Shown piece by piece: positions 38,339-53,500 of a DNA stretch of 64,000 nt. Every line of letters begins with the position of its first letter. Within the stretch, counting starts at the first letter, position 1. The notes under the pieces were generated by a model. The model ran no database searches. It saw nothing but the letters and a program-made list of their open reading frames with translations, and was not told the origin of the DNA. A program made the translations under genes and the position numbers. This DNA is from Wuchereria bancrofti (taxonomy: Eukaryota; Nematoda; Chromadorea; Rhabditida; Onchocercidae): positions 6,510,495-6,574,494 of the forward strand of contig SSBO01000003.1 of assembly GCA_005281725.1 (NCBI GenBank). The letters run 5' to 3'.

Positions 38339-38770
38339 ATGGATGAAATAATAAGGAGTGAAACAAGAATGATTCATGCGACATTCGTTCAAACTTCTAA
38401 TAACTTTTTTGTGGCACTTCCTCTCAGTGTGAACAGAGTTATTCAAATATTTGACAATAAATGGGTCGAAAATGATTCATATAGTAAGATTTATTCTATG
38501 ATAGTTGTAATATCACTAAACAGCCGATGTTTTGATTGGTATAAAATAACAGGAAAAAATCCATGGCATACCAACACTGAATCTTTTGATTTGACAAATA
38601 TCCAATTCCATCAAATATTTTCTGTTTCTACGAAAAAAATCATACGAACTCGAATCCATAAGAAAACAAATAGAATTTATGTTATTATTTGTTGCAGATT
38701 ATTTGTCGAAATAGAAATGAATCGAAGTTCGTTTTTCACAATTTTCTTATTAAATTTCAAAGTGAAATAA
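38339..38770 (+). CDS. Possible single-exon hypothetical protein, 143 residues
   Basis: This is the longest open frame in the window. It starts at an ATG four bases after a TTTTAG acceptor-like site. A frame of this length is only marginally expected by chance at this base composition. The sequence has no signal peptide, clear membrane segment or motif I know; it contains FVALPLSVNRVIQIFDNKWV and WYKITGKNPWHTNTESFDLT. The last third, rich in Ile, Arg, Lys and Phe, looks less like protein. It could be a real orphan gene, one exon of a larger gene or chance. Confidence 0.25.
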   Translation: MDEIIRSETRMIHATFVQTSNNFFVALPLSVNRVIQIFDNKWVENDSYSKIYSMIVVISLNSRCFDWYKITGKNPWHTNTESFDLTNIQFHQIFSVSTKKIIRTRIHKKTNRIYVIICCRLFVEIEMNRSSFFTIFLLNFKVK

Positions 38771-39438
38771 AAACAAAAAGACCGATTTAGTAATTTAGCA
38801 ACAGAATGAATGAAACTTGAAGGAATCCATCAAAATTCTTTATATGCCATATGCTCAATAATTTGGCAATAAAAAATCTAAGATTAATAACTATATAAGT
38901 AATGATGTGTTGAACTTCTGTAGAAAGTTTTAGTGAAGGACAATCATTTGGAGAAGCAGCAATAAAGAGATGAAAATAGTATAAATGAGGATTTTTCAAT
39001 AACAAATGAGACAAGAATTCAAATGTGCGAGGAATGGACTAAAATCTGAAAAGCAACTCCTAGTGCATTTTCATTTTGCATAATAAATTAACTGTATGGT
39101 TCGCAATACAACTAAAACAGGAAGGAACAAAATACTCAAGATGATAGAAGTCAGACTGAATAAATTCTGTGGACTTTTCGAGTTTGCAGTAACAAAAACA
39201 CTACGGAAGAAGGTACAGGGTTCCTGATTGAGACTAGCTGACAGCTCTTTGTTATTTGATTAAGTTCTTCAATTGATAAAAGCAATCCGTGATTAACAAC
39301 ACTCTCTTCCTCAATCCCCTTTTTCATGCCATCAATGGAGATCCAGCCCATGAAAGCTTGATGTCAGAAATAGCCCTGCAACGATGCAAAATTCCAGAAA
39401 CAAAGTAGTTAACATTAAGAAATTTAACACAAACGCAC

Positions 39439-39464
<26 letters not shown>
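39439..39464. repeat. (AT)n microsatellite
   Basis: Thirteen AT units inside the 39.1-40.0 kb stretch. Confidence 0.85.
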
Positions 39465-39469
<5 letters not shown>

Positions 39470-40316
39470 CTCCATATATACTCCAAGACCTTCTCTACTG
39501 GTTTCAGAAATTCTTCCAAAAAGAAATTGGTTCTGTTTCTCATCCCACAAAGGGTAAAAAGAAAAATGTTCATAAAATCTGACTTTTTGCATTTCCCTTT
39601 GGGATATGCTAGATGACTAAGCCATACGATACACTACACCATTTCCCATTCTTGCAGATTCGTGAAAATGAACAGAACAAAGAGCAACCTCATAAATCCA
39701 ACGAATTTTATCGAAGCAAATTAACTGAGCACAAATTTACCGCAATCCAGTTCCCAATGCACCCCCTAATTCCACCCACTCCATTATCTGTCCTCTTCGT
39801 GACTTATAATTTGAGGCTTTCAAACATTAGGAGCCTAATCGGCACAAATAAGTGCACATTTACTCTACGGGGCCATCTCAATAATAAAAAGTACGCTTGA
39901 CTTCTACTTTTTCCTCCATCCAACCCAAAAAAAATGCATCCTTCCTTTCTTGCCCGTGACATTAGCTCAACCAGAAATGAAATTTGAAATGACATAATCC
40001 GTCAATTCATGAGAATACATTGTGGCAAAACAGCAATTTTTTGCAAAGCATTGCACATATACTTAGAACCAGAGTGATTAATTCTACAGAGAATCAATTT
40101 GTGTTATATAAAATATCTCATGAATTTCAAGAATTAAACACATATTTTTTTGTTTTTGTTTTTTTGTTTAATAAAATAAATTTAAACAAATCCCTTCGTT
40201 ATATCAAAAAATGCTGTGAAGTTTTCACACTGAAACAAAATGCTCGAATGTAGAAAAATTTTATAATAGCCACCACATAACAATTATCGACAACGAAACA
40301 ACCAAGAATTTTTTAT

Positions 40317-41131
<815 letters not shown>

Positions 41132-41139
41132 GACTTTAT

Positions 41140-41141
41140 AC
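41140..41141 (-). promoter_or_regulatory. Probable trans-splice acceptor of rps-23
   Basis: On the - strand GTTAGCAG ends at 41141, nine bases before the ATG. No coding exon was seen upstream. Confidence 0.4.
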
Positions 41142-44100
41142 TGCTAACAATAAATGAATTTAAAATGATATACATACGAAATGCAAGAAGCAGTAAAACT
41201 TCAGAAGTGGCATAAAAACCATTACAGTAATTCTAAAAACACTGAAGTTATTAGTGAATGAATGAAACTAAATGCACACATTGAGTTATTTACTCTTTTA
41301 AGCACACCTTCACTTGTGTCCTTATCACGTGTCGTACGACTCAACTATTCTACCAATACTTCCGGACTGATAACTCCAATCAATATTCATGTTCATTCAT
41401 TTTTTATTTTAATATATACTGACAGAGGCCGATAAAGTAATAACATGGACATGCAGAATTTGAGGTGTGTTAAATGAACAAACGGCTTATCTGGCCTACC
41501 ACACACTCCTTAGAATGAGACAAAAATATGGACTAAATTTCCCTTAATTCAAAAATGCACGCAGATGAGATAACGTACGTCTATTCTACCATCACAACAC
41601 GTCACGTACCTAACACAAAATCAAGAGGCCAGTAACACTCGTAACTATGAGAGAATGGTCAACTCGAGATCTGATTGGAGAGAATAATTTGATTCTAATT
41701 ACGGAGAAAAGAGAAGCAAGAAACAACAAGCCATAAGCAAAAACAGAAACGCTCACACCAATCCTCCACAATCCACTTAAAATCCCACAATGAGACACGA
41801 TTGTTGTAGCACAATCTTTGTCAAACCAAGACCGTCCCAAACTAATGTCTTATTATGAAAACAGCAACTCACACAAGTTTTCTGTAATTTATTTCTGCGA
41901 ATAATAATTCGCGAATAATACAGCAACGAAAGTGGGATCGGATGACGTTTTATCAAAGAAAAAGCGAACGAGCAGTGAAGATAAAATTACCAACGTTATG
42001 TTTAATTTCAGCTTTTGGAAGGAGTGAAAATAGATCTTTTGTACTAACCCTGATAAAAACAAATAAATACACAAGATAGACCGTTCTACCTTATGGCAAA
42101 GTAAACTAATATCAGATTTAATTTTTATGGAAGAAGAAAATCTAAAAATAAAGAAGTTCTCTCACTTCTCGCAAAAAATATACAATATTAATGTAGCGCA
42201 TCACACTAATATAAACAACCTTGTTAACTCCGAAACAATTTTGAAAAATAAGAAATATAAAAATTTTACTAAAATCCATCCTCAAGAAAATATTAATAAA
42301 AATAAAGAAATTTAAATATTGAAACAATATTTCTGAAGACTTATCTTTGTGTTATAATCCGTAACTCATACTTGAAAACATTAAAAAACAAATCACTTAC
42401 GCTACTTTGATGCCATCACGCTAAAATTGCTATTTAAAAATGATAGAGCAGAAGGCAGCTTTGAGAAAAAGGCTAAGTTTTTTTATAAACATTTAATAAC
42501 GAAAAAGAAAATCGTAAAAATATTAATAACTTCGAGTAGAACACATTTTTTATTCATTAATACTTTTTAATAGACTGTTGCAGGTTTCATTTTAAAGTAA
42601 AACTCTTTATTTGTATTTTCCTGTAATTTAATATTTGATAAATCAACCATTGTAGTTTATTTATTCATTCATTTCATAGATGTGAAAAGATTTTTTTTCT
42701 TTCTGTGATCAATTTTTCATATAGTTTAGATTTCAAAGATTAAGTCATTTCATATGAAAGTGAATTTTTTTAATTCATTTTTATTGAGAAAGCTTATTTA
42801 AGCGAAAGAGGATAGCAGACGATTTAAGAAGAACACTTGAAGGATATCAGCGGAAATTTCAATATCTGTGTTGCTCGTTTACTTAGTATAATATGAAATG
42901 TGAAGGATTGCAATATCTCACAATGATATTGCTGTCAACAAAAAGATTTTAGAAGAGGTTGTAAGCTTTGATTAAAATTAAATCATTTACTTTTTCAAAA
43001 CTCAAAACTTTACCAATGATGTCTCTTATTTAGTTAATCCTCTCATCATAACAATGCCATTTGCTTTTTCACAACAAATTCTACCTTATCCTAATCACAT
43101 CACAATTTGCAATTTCAATAATTCAATGAATATGTATTTAAGGAAAAGTAATGTTGTCATCCATTTTCCAAACATAAAACTACAATTTTTCAACGATTTA
43201 AAGTAGTATTCATTATAATGCCATTGCTCTTAACAGTTAGAGTTATTTTGATAACTTTATTTTCTATTTCATGACAAAAACTATTCTGTGAAGTGTTTTT
43301 CACTTAAATCCTCGACTATACCAGTGTTAGAAAATCTACACGATTTAATTTGTAACTATGCATTTGATGTAAGTTAAATTCCATCAAAATATAGAGTCGT
43401 CGTGATGTCAACCTGCGAATTATCACTTTGGTTGCTATAGAATAACACTGATTTGTTATAATCATATCAATACTTCTTCGATTGGAAAAGTTCAATCGAA
43501 TAGTAGTATTTAATAATTTGAAGTTGTCTGAGTAGCGTGACAAAAGTAGCGTGTTGAACATAACTTTCTTTTAAATGTAATGTACTTAATTTCATTACAT
43601 TTTCATTTATCAAATTTCAATTACACATTCTTGTTTAACGATCTATTTGACAGTGATAAAATCGAGGAATGTTTTCTTTTTTTTTTCCTTTTTTTGAAAT
43701 CATTGATTTTGAAAGCGAAAGGAGAAGAAATACTTTCTAACGTGGGAAAGAAAAGAAATAATCACATATCGATTAGAGTAATTTAAAATGAATTGTTTGG
43801 GCGATTATGATTTAAGATTGAAATAAGCATTTACGCAATTTTGATCATTTCTAACACTGGCACTTAACATCTGGCATCGTAACAATTCCAATTGTCAGAA
43901 AATAGGGCTTTCATCCTTAAATAAGCTAATGAACAATGGAGTCCGGAACTGGACGACTGCGCTAATCGATCAGTTTAACCTATTAGAGGTAAAAGTAGTC
44001 AAGAATGTATAGCATACATTTGTTTGGGACAGAATTCTCCAGAATCTGCTCAAAGTGATTTTCTTCTTTTTTTTTGTAGGACGAATTAATTTCATCTTCT

Positions 44101-44336
44101 AAGCATTCTTTTTTTTTTTCCCTTCGAGAAAAGGAAAAATAGTTTAGTTACGCAGTCGATTGAGGAATAAAAATTATTGTGTAAAGAATGCTTACAAAAA
44201 ATTCTAATTTAAAGAAGGCAAATAGTTTGTTATCAGTTGATATTTACTGATATTAATTAGCACTTTGTTACATTTAGGAGTAATGAAGGAAAAGAAGAAT
44301 AACAGATAAAGAGAAGAACAAAGCAATAATTATGGT

Positions 44337-44451
44337 TTTAATCTAAATAATCTAAATAATTAATATTCATTGATAATCTAAATAATTAAATAATCTAAAT
44401 AATTAATATTAATCTAAATAATCTAAATAATTAATATTCATTGATAAAGTT
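44337..44451 (+). repeat. A/T-rich tandem array (AATCTAAAT-type units)
   Basis: About twelve copies of AATCTAAAT/AATAATCTA units, arranged in a higher-order pattern in which blocks end in TTAATATTCATTGAT. Confidence 0.8.
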
Positions 44452-47254
44452 AGCGATAAGACAACATGAATAATACATTTTCAAACATATGATTTCCTAT
44501 AAAAATCCATTTGCTAATAGCTACATTTGCATGTCTGTTTCAGGCTTAATCAACTTTATCTTTCTTATCTATCCTTCAAACCATCTTCAGGTATCTTTCA
44601 TTAATGAAATAAAGTGAAAAAACAATTTCCATTAATTATTGCTTTCATTTTAAAATTCAAAAGGTTTTTTTTGAATTTATATATTTTTTTTCATAGCTTT
44701 CAATGTAATCTTTTTCTAATTATATATGCTTCAATGTTTGTTCACGTGAAATCCATTCTTACGACGTCAAAAAAAAAAAAATATGCGAATGGCAGGAGCA
44801 GAAAGAAGAAGAGATGCATTTCTAAAAGTTTCAACAAGTTAGACTAAGCAAGTACAACTATTAAAGCCTTATAGATCGTAACTTGTTTTTAGACTCATTT
44901 GTCATCTAGTCTAGAATGTAATAATACTAAGAACGAATATCACGCTACACTGAATAATCTCGTATATTCTTAATAATTCTGCTCATTACAATTTTTACGA
45001 TTTTCTGTCTACGTCCTACTTTACTAATCTGTTGTATGAAATGTCATCTAAGAGCAATAGTGTCATATGATGCATCATTAAAATTTCCATTTTCAAAATA
45101 GCTTCATATTTATGCTATGAATTAAGGCTCGTAAAAATCAATATAAAAAATAGAGTTTTATTCAAATTTTCTGTTTCTTTATGGACAAACAGATGGATCA
45201 TTATTTATTATCTCTTACAAACTTCTAAGGAAATGTTATCAGTATATCATTTGATTAAATTGCTGATATTAGCTACAGAGGTCTTTTAATTTACTCGTTT
45301 CCTTTTTTTTTTTTTTTTTTTTTTTGTAGTGAGGTAGGAATACATTTCATAAAAATTATTTCACAAACGTTTAGATAATTATCTTAAAATATGGAATACA
45401 TCTCTGTTCAAGGAGTGAATGAATGAATTCGATTATTAGATGTAAATTATTAAGTTTATAAATAATTGCTTCGTGCATTTCCATCAGTCTTTTAAGTGGC
45501 AAATAATTCACTTTCTTTCTTTATATAAATGCAAAATAAGAAATAGCAATTAGACATTATATTATAAAAATATGACTCAATTAATACGATGAAATGGAAT
45601 GATTTAATATCCTTTTGGTATTTGAACGAATTTATTTCGGAAGTTTTCTCATTCTTCAGTTATTGTATCATACGGTGTTGCATTTTAGTAGCATTGTATA
45701 ACAACCATTTGAAATTAACGCTTTTCCTTCTTCTGATCACTAATTGAAAATTGCGATTTAAAATTTTTAAACGATAGGCAACTTATTTCAGAATTTTTTT
45801 TTACTTCAGAAACTTGAAGTGGCTTTTTAGGTTGGATGTATTTTCATTTCATTTCTTTCATTCCGAAGAACTTCCCATTGTTAAAGCATCATTGTAAGAG
45901 AAAAAATTCCATAAGCTTAGATTGTCTTATTAGCCTTGGATGATTGAGTCGTGGACTTTCAGTTAGACAGGTGAAATTGTACCCCAGCTGTTTTAAAGTA
46001 TTAATCATTACCAATATTTAATTCCAATTATTTAGTATCAGCTACTTTTGTGCTTATTTATTGCTTTCTTCTTCCAAAGTGGGTTTTTAGGAAATAGAAA
46101 GAGGCAAGTTAAGAGAGAGAGAGAGTGAGAGAGAAGAAATTTATATATCTAAAGAAGGGTTTAAATTATAGTATTTATAATTTTTCCTTTAAAAAATACA
46201 AGCCACATTCTTTCCATTACTTCAAAAACATAAGCTCCGAATGGGAAATATGAGCCAAAGTTATTTGTTTCTTAAGTGGAAGATAGTTTTTTAGGGAAGA
46301 GAAAAAGGAAGAAGGAGATGAATATTAATGAAACAAGCATTTGAAAACTATTTAAATGGACCGATTTCAAATTTGTTATACCAAGGTTTGCAGTAGTTGG
46401 AAAGATTAACTTATCACAAAGCTAATGTCTCTGTTGAGTTATGGTTACATTGGTAAATTCTTCTCAGTCCCAACTGAAAAATTTGATTCTGAAACAATTA
46501 TTACTATGTTACTAACTTAATTATAGCATCACTTCGAAGTTTATCTATCAAACCAACTTGTCATTTAATCATTTTCTTCCATAAATTTTCTAAGGAATTA
46601 ATGATAAAGAGAAAGCCTTTCTTCTTTCGAATTTTAACTTACTTTTACTACCTCTACTTCAGAATCTTTATCTTTAGCAAAGGATAATACATTTGATTTG
46701 ATTCGTATTGTTCCTCCATTTTACATTTTAGTAAGGGAATATTTTGAAACTCTGAATTTGCAGAACACGATTAATTACATGGAAAATTTGAAAAATGTGT
46801 GTGAGCGTAAGTTTATTAGCTGAAAGAATTGTAGAAGTTTTCTTGGAATGCTAATTTATTTAGCGCAAAAGTGTAGACAATTTTTTTTTTGGTACAAAAT
46901 AGTTTCCACATTCCGGAATTTTTGGATTTTAGTCTGCATTCTTAAATTAGAATTCATTTCTTTAATAGGGAAAATCTATACTTCAGTAGTCTGAACAATA
47001 TGATGATAGGATTCATAGGAATTATTTTCTTCACGCAAATTTCTGAAGTTCCGTGGATAAACAATTTTTATACATAAATTTTTATATACTACGAATTGGT
47101 TTCCTTTTATTGACTTAGTTAGACTTCACGAAAATAATAATAATTAGCAATCCTAAACTAGTGTTGATTTCGTATATGTTCTAAGAAAAATGTCATTGTA
47201 TAATGGATTCTGTACAGAGAAGTTTTTTTCTGATAAACTTTCTCCAATTGAAAT

Positions 47255-47323
47255 AGTAAAATCAATTCGTAGTATTTGGAAAGTAAAAAAGTAAAATCAA
47301 TTCGTAGTATTTGGAAAGTAAAA
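47255..47323 (+). repeat. Tandem duplication of a 35-base unit
   Basis: The unit beginning AGTAAAATCAATTCGTAGTA at 47255 is repeated without change at 47290. A recent duplication in noncoding DNA. Confidence 0.9.
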
Positions 47324-50300
47324 TTAAGAAATTAATGAGTGCTAGTGTTAGAATGTGTAATAATCTTATAAATGAAAGAAAAGAGGATTAATAATATATA
47401 AAATGAGGAATTTTTTATTTTGCACTAGCCACGCTCAATCAGTTTTCATCCCAAAAATATGTCTCACCTGGTGATCGGTGACATATCATTTCGATGTTAC
47501 GTGTAGAATTTTCACTAGTTATAGTTTAACTATAAGCAAAAGCGATAAATTTAAAAAATGCTTAAGATAAGCTCCTTGCACTTTTAATTTAAACAAAATT
47601 TCGATGATAATAGATTAGTACGAATAATCAAAATAATCAAAACGAAAAATCAAAACGAGTTTCCAAAATTTATTCTACTACTACTAATAGTCTATATATA
47701 TAGTCTATAACCATAAATAGTATCATATAAACTAATCAATATAGTTAAGCCTATTTTCTTCTTTATTTTACTTACTTTTTGCATAATTCGTAGTGGTTAA
47801 AATGAAGATTGATAACAAAGCAACAACACTCTTATTGACATTTACAAAACACAGTGAAGATTTATCTTTTAAAATCTTTTAAAATTTTACTGTATTAGGG
47901 AAATTGACAATGTAGGTTTTGTAAAATTAAGATTAAGAAGTTGAGACACAAATGAGAAATAATAAGCTTAGTTTATTTTGAATTTATTTTCAGATTTCGG
48001 AAGTTTCTTATATGACCGAAAAAAGCATCATAAATATATATGGTGAATGCTTCTTTTGCTTCTACAATATTTAATTTGTAAAAAATTATTTTTCAATGTT
48101 AAATAAATTATTAGACATTAAATTATCACTGATAGGCGCGTTTTCGAGTGCTATTCCAGTACTACTTGTATGGCTGTTATGCATGCAAAAATTTATATTT
48201 CCTAAGCAATCTGTCCCGAAACTATGACGCCAATTTCAATTCATAGTATCCAATAGATCGAAAAAAAATGTGAAGGAAAAATGGATACGTTAAGTGAAAG
48301 TTAAACGTAAATAAGTAGACGTGAGAGCAATCAGTAATTATTAGCAATGATTGCAAACTTAATGTTTACATTCGACGTGACTAGCTCAGATTATGAAATG
48401 GTTAAAACCAATCAATAAATGAAAATTCCTAATGCGAATGTAAATTGGAATGTTTCTAAATGATTTTTCTGTTACACTTCGCGGAATGTAAATGAAACGT
48501 GGAAATAAAACCAAAACGGATAACGCTTATTATGAAATTATAATTGATACCGCTATTATCATCACTATCACTTTGCTTGATTGTTAATTTAAGTAAAGTA
48601 AAGTAGAAATTTTACTAACAAAGATCAACTCATTCCACCTATTTTAAAAAAGTAAGTGGAATGAGATAACGGCAGGATTGGTAGGATTAATTTCAAGCTT
48701 CCAATACTTCTCTACTTTTAATTCCTTTATTAAGCATAGATTATTTCTTCAAATAATTTTGAGCCAGCAGATTTAACTGTGTACTTTTCATTATTACCTT
48801 TGATATATTGCTTATTACTCTTATTCAGTTGATGTTTTTGCTTTGCTACAAAGTGCACACAAATTTAAGCATTTCTAGCAAAAATATAGTTTTGTCTAGT
48901 TTGATTTGACTTTTTTAAAAATAATATCAAGAGCAAATGAAGTGGAAATTTCGAGAAAGTTAATATTAATATGATTATATATACATATGTCATACATAGA
49001 ATAGTGATGATATAAAATATATATATATGAATATTAAATTTGTGAGCATTTTTCAAAATTGCTACTTTCAGATGATTAATGAAAAACGAATAGTAAATGG
49101 ATATTTATGAGAATGTAAATTATATGCTGTAACAGTGAAAAAGAATGCTTTCAGTTTCTCGGATTTCGTTTTCCTAAAAAATGTTCGAAATATGCTGTGA
49201 ATCTCAAATTATTTATTATAGTTTGGCCCCTTTTTGGTTAACTGCAAATGAATATTAGAAACAAAAAAATATAACGTTGCATTCAACACTTTCGAATCCT
49301 CTGTCCATTACACTTTTAATTTAAATAAATTTGTGAAAAATTAAAGTATTATCGAATACTCGGCGTAATTTATCTAATATTGTTTACTTCATTGCAATTA
49401 ATTTTATTTCTTATTAATCATTTGTTCACCTATGCTTGATCCGTACCCTTACCTCGTAGTACATTCATTCCTTCTTATTTAAGTAAGTGATTAATTAGAT
49501 AATTAACGATGGCCTAGTGTGAACTTGACTTTTTTAACAGCAATAACTTTGCTGAGCACAAATCATGAAGCACTGCTTGTCTAATGAGATCAGAAGTTAC
49601 GTACATTGGACCAGTCGGTTTATTAGTCATCAAATCTGGTCTTGTTTTATTCATTAGCTACTCTCACGCCTTCTCAGTCTAGAAACTTATTTGAAGGACT
49701 TAATCTTACACCAGTCTAATTGTTTAACCCTTACGCTAGTCTAATTCTTTGACTGTCTTTTATGGCAAACTTTTAGCACAATTTCATTTTTTATATTTGC
49801 ATTAAGCAAATTTTATATATAATATATGTCCAACAACGAAACAAAGCTAAGCCATCAGTTATGTTTGCTTACCTTTGCATGTCTCACAGTTTTTAAATGT
49901 ATTACTTTCTCATTTCATCTTAGATTCATTTTTTCTATTTTTCTATCCCACATTAGATTAGATCACTGTAACCAGATATAATTATTAAATTTTTTATGTA
50001 TTTAATTAGGTGTTAGGGATAGAGTAGCCATTTATCATCTTATGGCTGAAATGAGATTAGCAGTGCAAGAAATATGCAAGCTATATGCAATACTTTCAAA
50101 GTTAGCTAGGCATCATAGCCAAGGCTATAAAAATTAGGGCTGAATTAGATATTAACTTCTCCATCAGTTTCATAAATTCCGTTCAATTCTCTAAAAATAT
50201 CTTTTGCTCAGTCAAACTTCATGAAATTTCGTTTCCTCCCTCATATTTGAAATACTTGCAAACTATTATTTTGTCCCATAAATAAATTTTGTGCAATTTC

Positions 50301-50512
50301 CAAAGAGTTAACCAATCCGAACTTAATACCTTAGAAAATTTTATGACATCACTAATAGAAATCGCAGCTGAAAACTGATCTTCGAGTCTAGAATACTCAA
50401 TAAGATAAAAATTAAAAACTAAATTAAAGATTATGAATATGAAACACTTGAAAAGTCTCATCGAGTTAAACCAAAATCAATTCTTTTGCAAACTTTAGCA
50501 AACGGCAATTTC

Positions 50513-50514
50513 AG
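50513..50514 (+). promoter_or_regulatory. Probable trans-splice acceptor of the carbonic anhydrase-related gene
   Basis: A strong AATTTCAG ends at 50514, three bases before the ATG at 50518. Confidence 0.55.
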
Positions 50515-50517
50515 ATA

Positions 50518-53500
50518 ATGGCAACGATTAGAAGTTTCCCGTGTTGGATACTTTTCATTTCTTCATTGGTACTGCAATCTAAAAGTGTTGAATATCCATG
50601 GACTTTCGACAATGACTTATTCGGAGGTATTCATTATAACTGTTGTTGTGTCCTATCATTAAAACATGCAATATTGAATACATCAGCAATGTCACGTCTG
50701 AATATTAATTTAAAAAAATCCTTTATAACTAATTTAAGTTAGTGTCTCTAACAAGAAAATTAAAGGACACCTCAATCTCGATGATTAATTATTTCAAAAA
50801 CTTTGATGATTGTTAAAATTAAAAAATTTTCTAATGATAAATGTAGTTCAAGAAATCGGTGAAGTAATGAAAGTAACCTCTAAATTATAACTTATTTTGC
50901 TTCATCTGAAGATTTCGTGAATCGTATACAGCAAGTTTTAATAAAAATTTGATAACAAAAATAAAAAAATAAAAAACGGCAAAAAAAAACAGCTAAAACT
51001 TAAAGAATTGCTCACTTAAATTTTTTCATGCAAATCTAACTTAAGAAAATTATGAAGATTACTTCATTACAAATAACTATATACTGAGAGAAACACTTTA
51101 ATATATGCTACCAGCAGGCTTTTGTCACTACAGCAGCATTTATGGGCATTTTAATATTTTTCATTTTATTTCGTACAAAATATACGTCATTTTTATCAAT
51201 TGAGAAAAAATCTGTTATTTTTTTATAAGATAGGTTGCGACAAGTTATTTATTATGCATTGAATTTAATCAATTCATTTTACTTCTTGTCTTAGCTAATG
51301 CTTGTCTAATAATCTCTTAGTTTCTTAAGTTGAAAGCCGAATAGAGCAAAAAAGAAAAGATCGAATGATGTTTAAATGAATGCAAAATTGGGTGACACAT
51401 GGACATGAACATGAATATAAATTTGAGGGACTTTTGTCTAATAAGTATGGCTTGATAGCACTTCAGTTTTCTTCACTGTAATCCAAAAGAATTATTATTT
51501 TTAGTTTTGGATGCTAATAATTAAATAACTCACAATTTTTTTCTTGCAATTTAAGAAACTATCAAAAAATATAATTAAGAAAAAGGGAGAATATTACTTT
51601 TCATGAGAATTACAGTTGTTCAATTACAGCACACTTGCTCATATACAAATAATAGAATAAGGAGAAATTAATTTCAGGCTCAGTCTTTCAAGCATTTATG
51701 TCTGATTTTATTTTTTTCTGGGTGATATAATTGATAATGAAATGAAATTTGTGTAGTGTACATTGAGTATATACATTAATTGTGCACAATTAAGCCTCAT
51801 TTTCCATTGACATTGTCATGGTAGTATAGCAAGAGTCGAAAAGAAATGAGTTTCTTAGATGGGACAACAGGTATACTTCCTTTATGCTTTGTAACTCTAA
51901 ACTTTTTAACCGAATTTGAATTTTATGAAAAGACTTTAAAGTGTATCTGTCATCCCAGTTTCCTATCCGTTTTCTTCCTTTTCTTTCAGCTAAGGGATAC
52001 AAAGTATTGCTTGGCTAGCCTTGAAATTTTGTGAAATTTCGTACTTTGCACTTGACATTTTCTTTCAAATGCTAAAAAAGTCCTAAAGATACGTGACTCA
52101 AAGCAAAGTAAAAAGTTATAAAGAAAGCAGGTAAGAATGCATCATTCATTCATTGTATCAATTACTCTATGAGAGAAAGAGAAAAGGAGACTATATCGCC
52201 TGAGAAAGTATCGCAATGGCTATTTAAGCAAATTTTCGCTTTCAGACATCGTTTCAACCTTACTTTTCCTATCAGTTTGCAATTCGAAAATCTCAAAAAT
52301 TCCTATCGTTACAGTTATATTGTTTAAACAATAAATTGTTAATGAGCTTTTCAGCAGCTATGCAATAGCATTGTAAGTTTTTTCATGAATTTTCCATTTT
52401 TCCATGAATCAAAATACGAGAAACAATAATGTTCAAATTTGAATCACTTAATATCAATTATCTATTCAAATACAATATTTTGAACGATAAATCACATTCA
52501 AACATTATCTCTAATTTATTCTGTGGAACAAACAAACATATAAGGCCTATTAAAATTACTCCACTAAAATTAACTACTAAAACCTAGGCTTAAAAGAGTA
52601 GTCTCGCTTTTCGTGACAATTACTTAATACATAATTTATGAGAAAAGGGTATGCCGTATATGCTGATGCATTTCGATTGAGGATGTATTAAAAATGTGCT
52701 CATTTAATTTAACCTAATCGTTTCATATATGTATATAGAAACAAATTTCACAGAAATTTCTATTTTTAAATTTCAAATTTTACAGAAAATTATACAGAAG
52801 CAAATTATATGTATATATATATATAATTTATTTAAAAATTTTCTAAAATTATCTATGAGAAAAATTTAGTTAGGAATGCTCTGATTTGTTATTTTATCGT
52901 GATGTACTTTCTCCTGAAAAGAGATTATACAGAATTATTTTGCAAGATTTAATGCTGGTACTAATCTAAGTAGAAACTAGCCAAGAAATTTGTTTTGGTT
53001 AATTAAAAACTTTAAAGGAATAAATGGAAAATTTGCATGAAGTGAGAAAAAGTTCAAATTGATTGAGTTTCCTCGATTTCCAGTTCCACCCATTGACACA
53101 AATGAACGGTAAATTAAATTTGTCTTTAAAGCGTCGAAGAGCATGTTTTACGATAGTTTCAAACTCATTTAAAGCCTATCTAGTCTCTTACTTGCTCTTT
53201 TCCCATTGCTAAAATTGGACTAATCTTCGATCAGTCCAATTTTGCAGTGTATTAGATTTGCTCCTTAGGTTAGCCTTCTATTAGGTTAAATTAATTTGAT
53301 AGAATATCCAATCATCTACTTCAATTCTATCCAATTAATCTAACAAGTGCTTGTTAGATTCTTTTTGTTTTTGTCCAGTTACAAGCCCTATTTCCGCCTT
53401 CTATAGTGGATTCGAGCAGCAGACACTTAATATTCTCGATAGCTTGTTTATTAATATTCCCTCAAATTGCCACTGCCGTCCAAAATCAATGACAAAGATA

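Larger units (their letters stand above)
37179..40316. other. Intergenic region between the channel gene and rps-23
   Basis: A/T-rich up to about 39.1 kb, with one long open frame at 38339-38770 listed separately. From about 39.15 to 40.0 kb the base composition is less A/T-rich and both strands carry open frames of 60-95 codons that overlap each other, with an (AT)n tract inside. No family was recognised. Confidence 0.45.
41132..50517. other. 9.4 kb intergenic region
   Basis: Starts with the rps-23 5' flank and is otherwise A/T-rich, with no coding exon that I can support. It holds the A/T-rich tandem array at 44337-44451, a 35-base direct duplication at 47255-47323 and a long T-run near 45307-45326. 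The short open frames in it have chance-level length and low complexity. Confidence 0.5.

Noticed and set aside
42127..42315. Lys/Asn/Ile-rich 62-codon frame
   Set aside because: Low-complexity translation of A-rich DNA; no acceptor or conservation signal.
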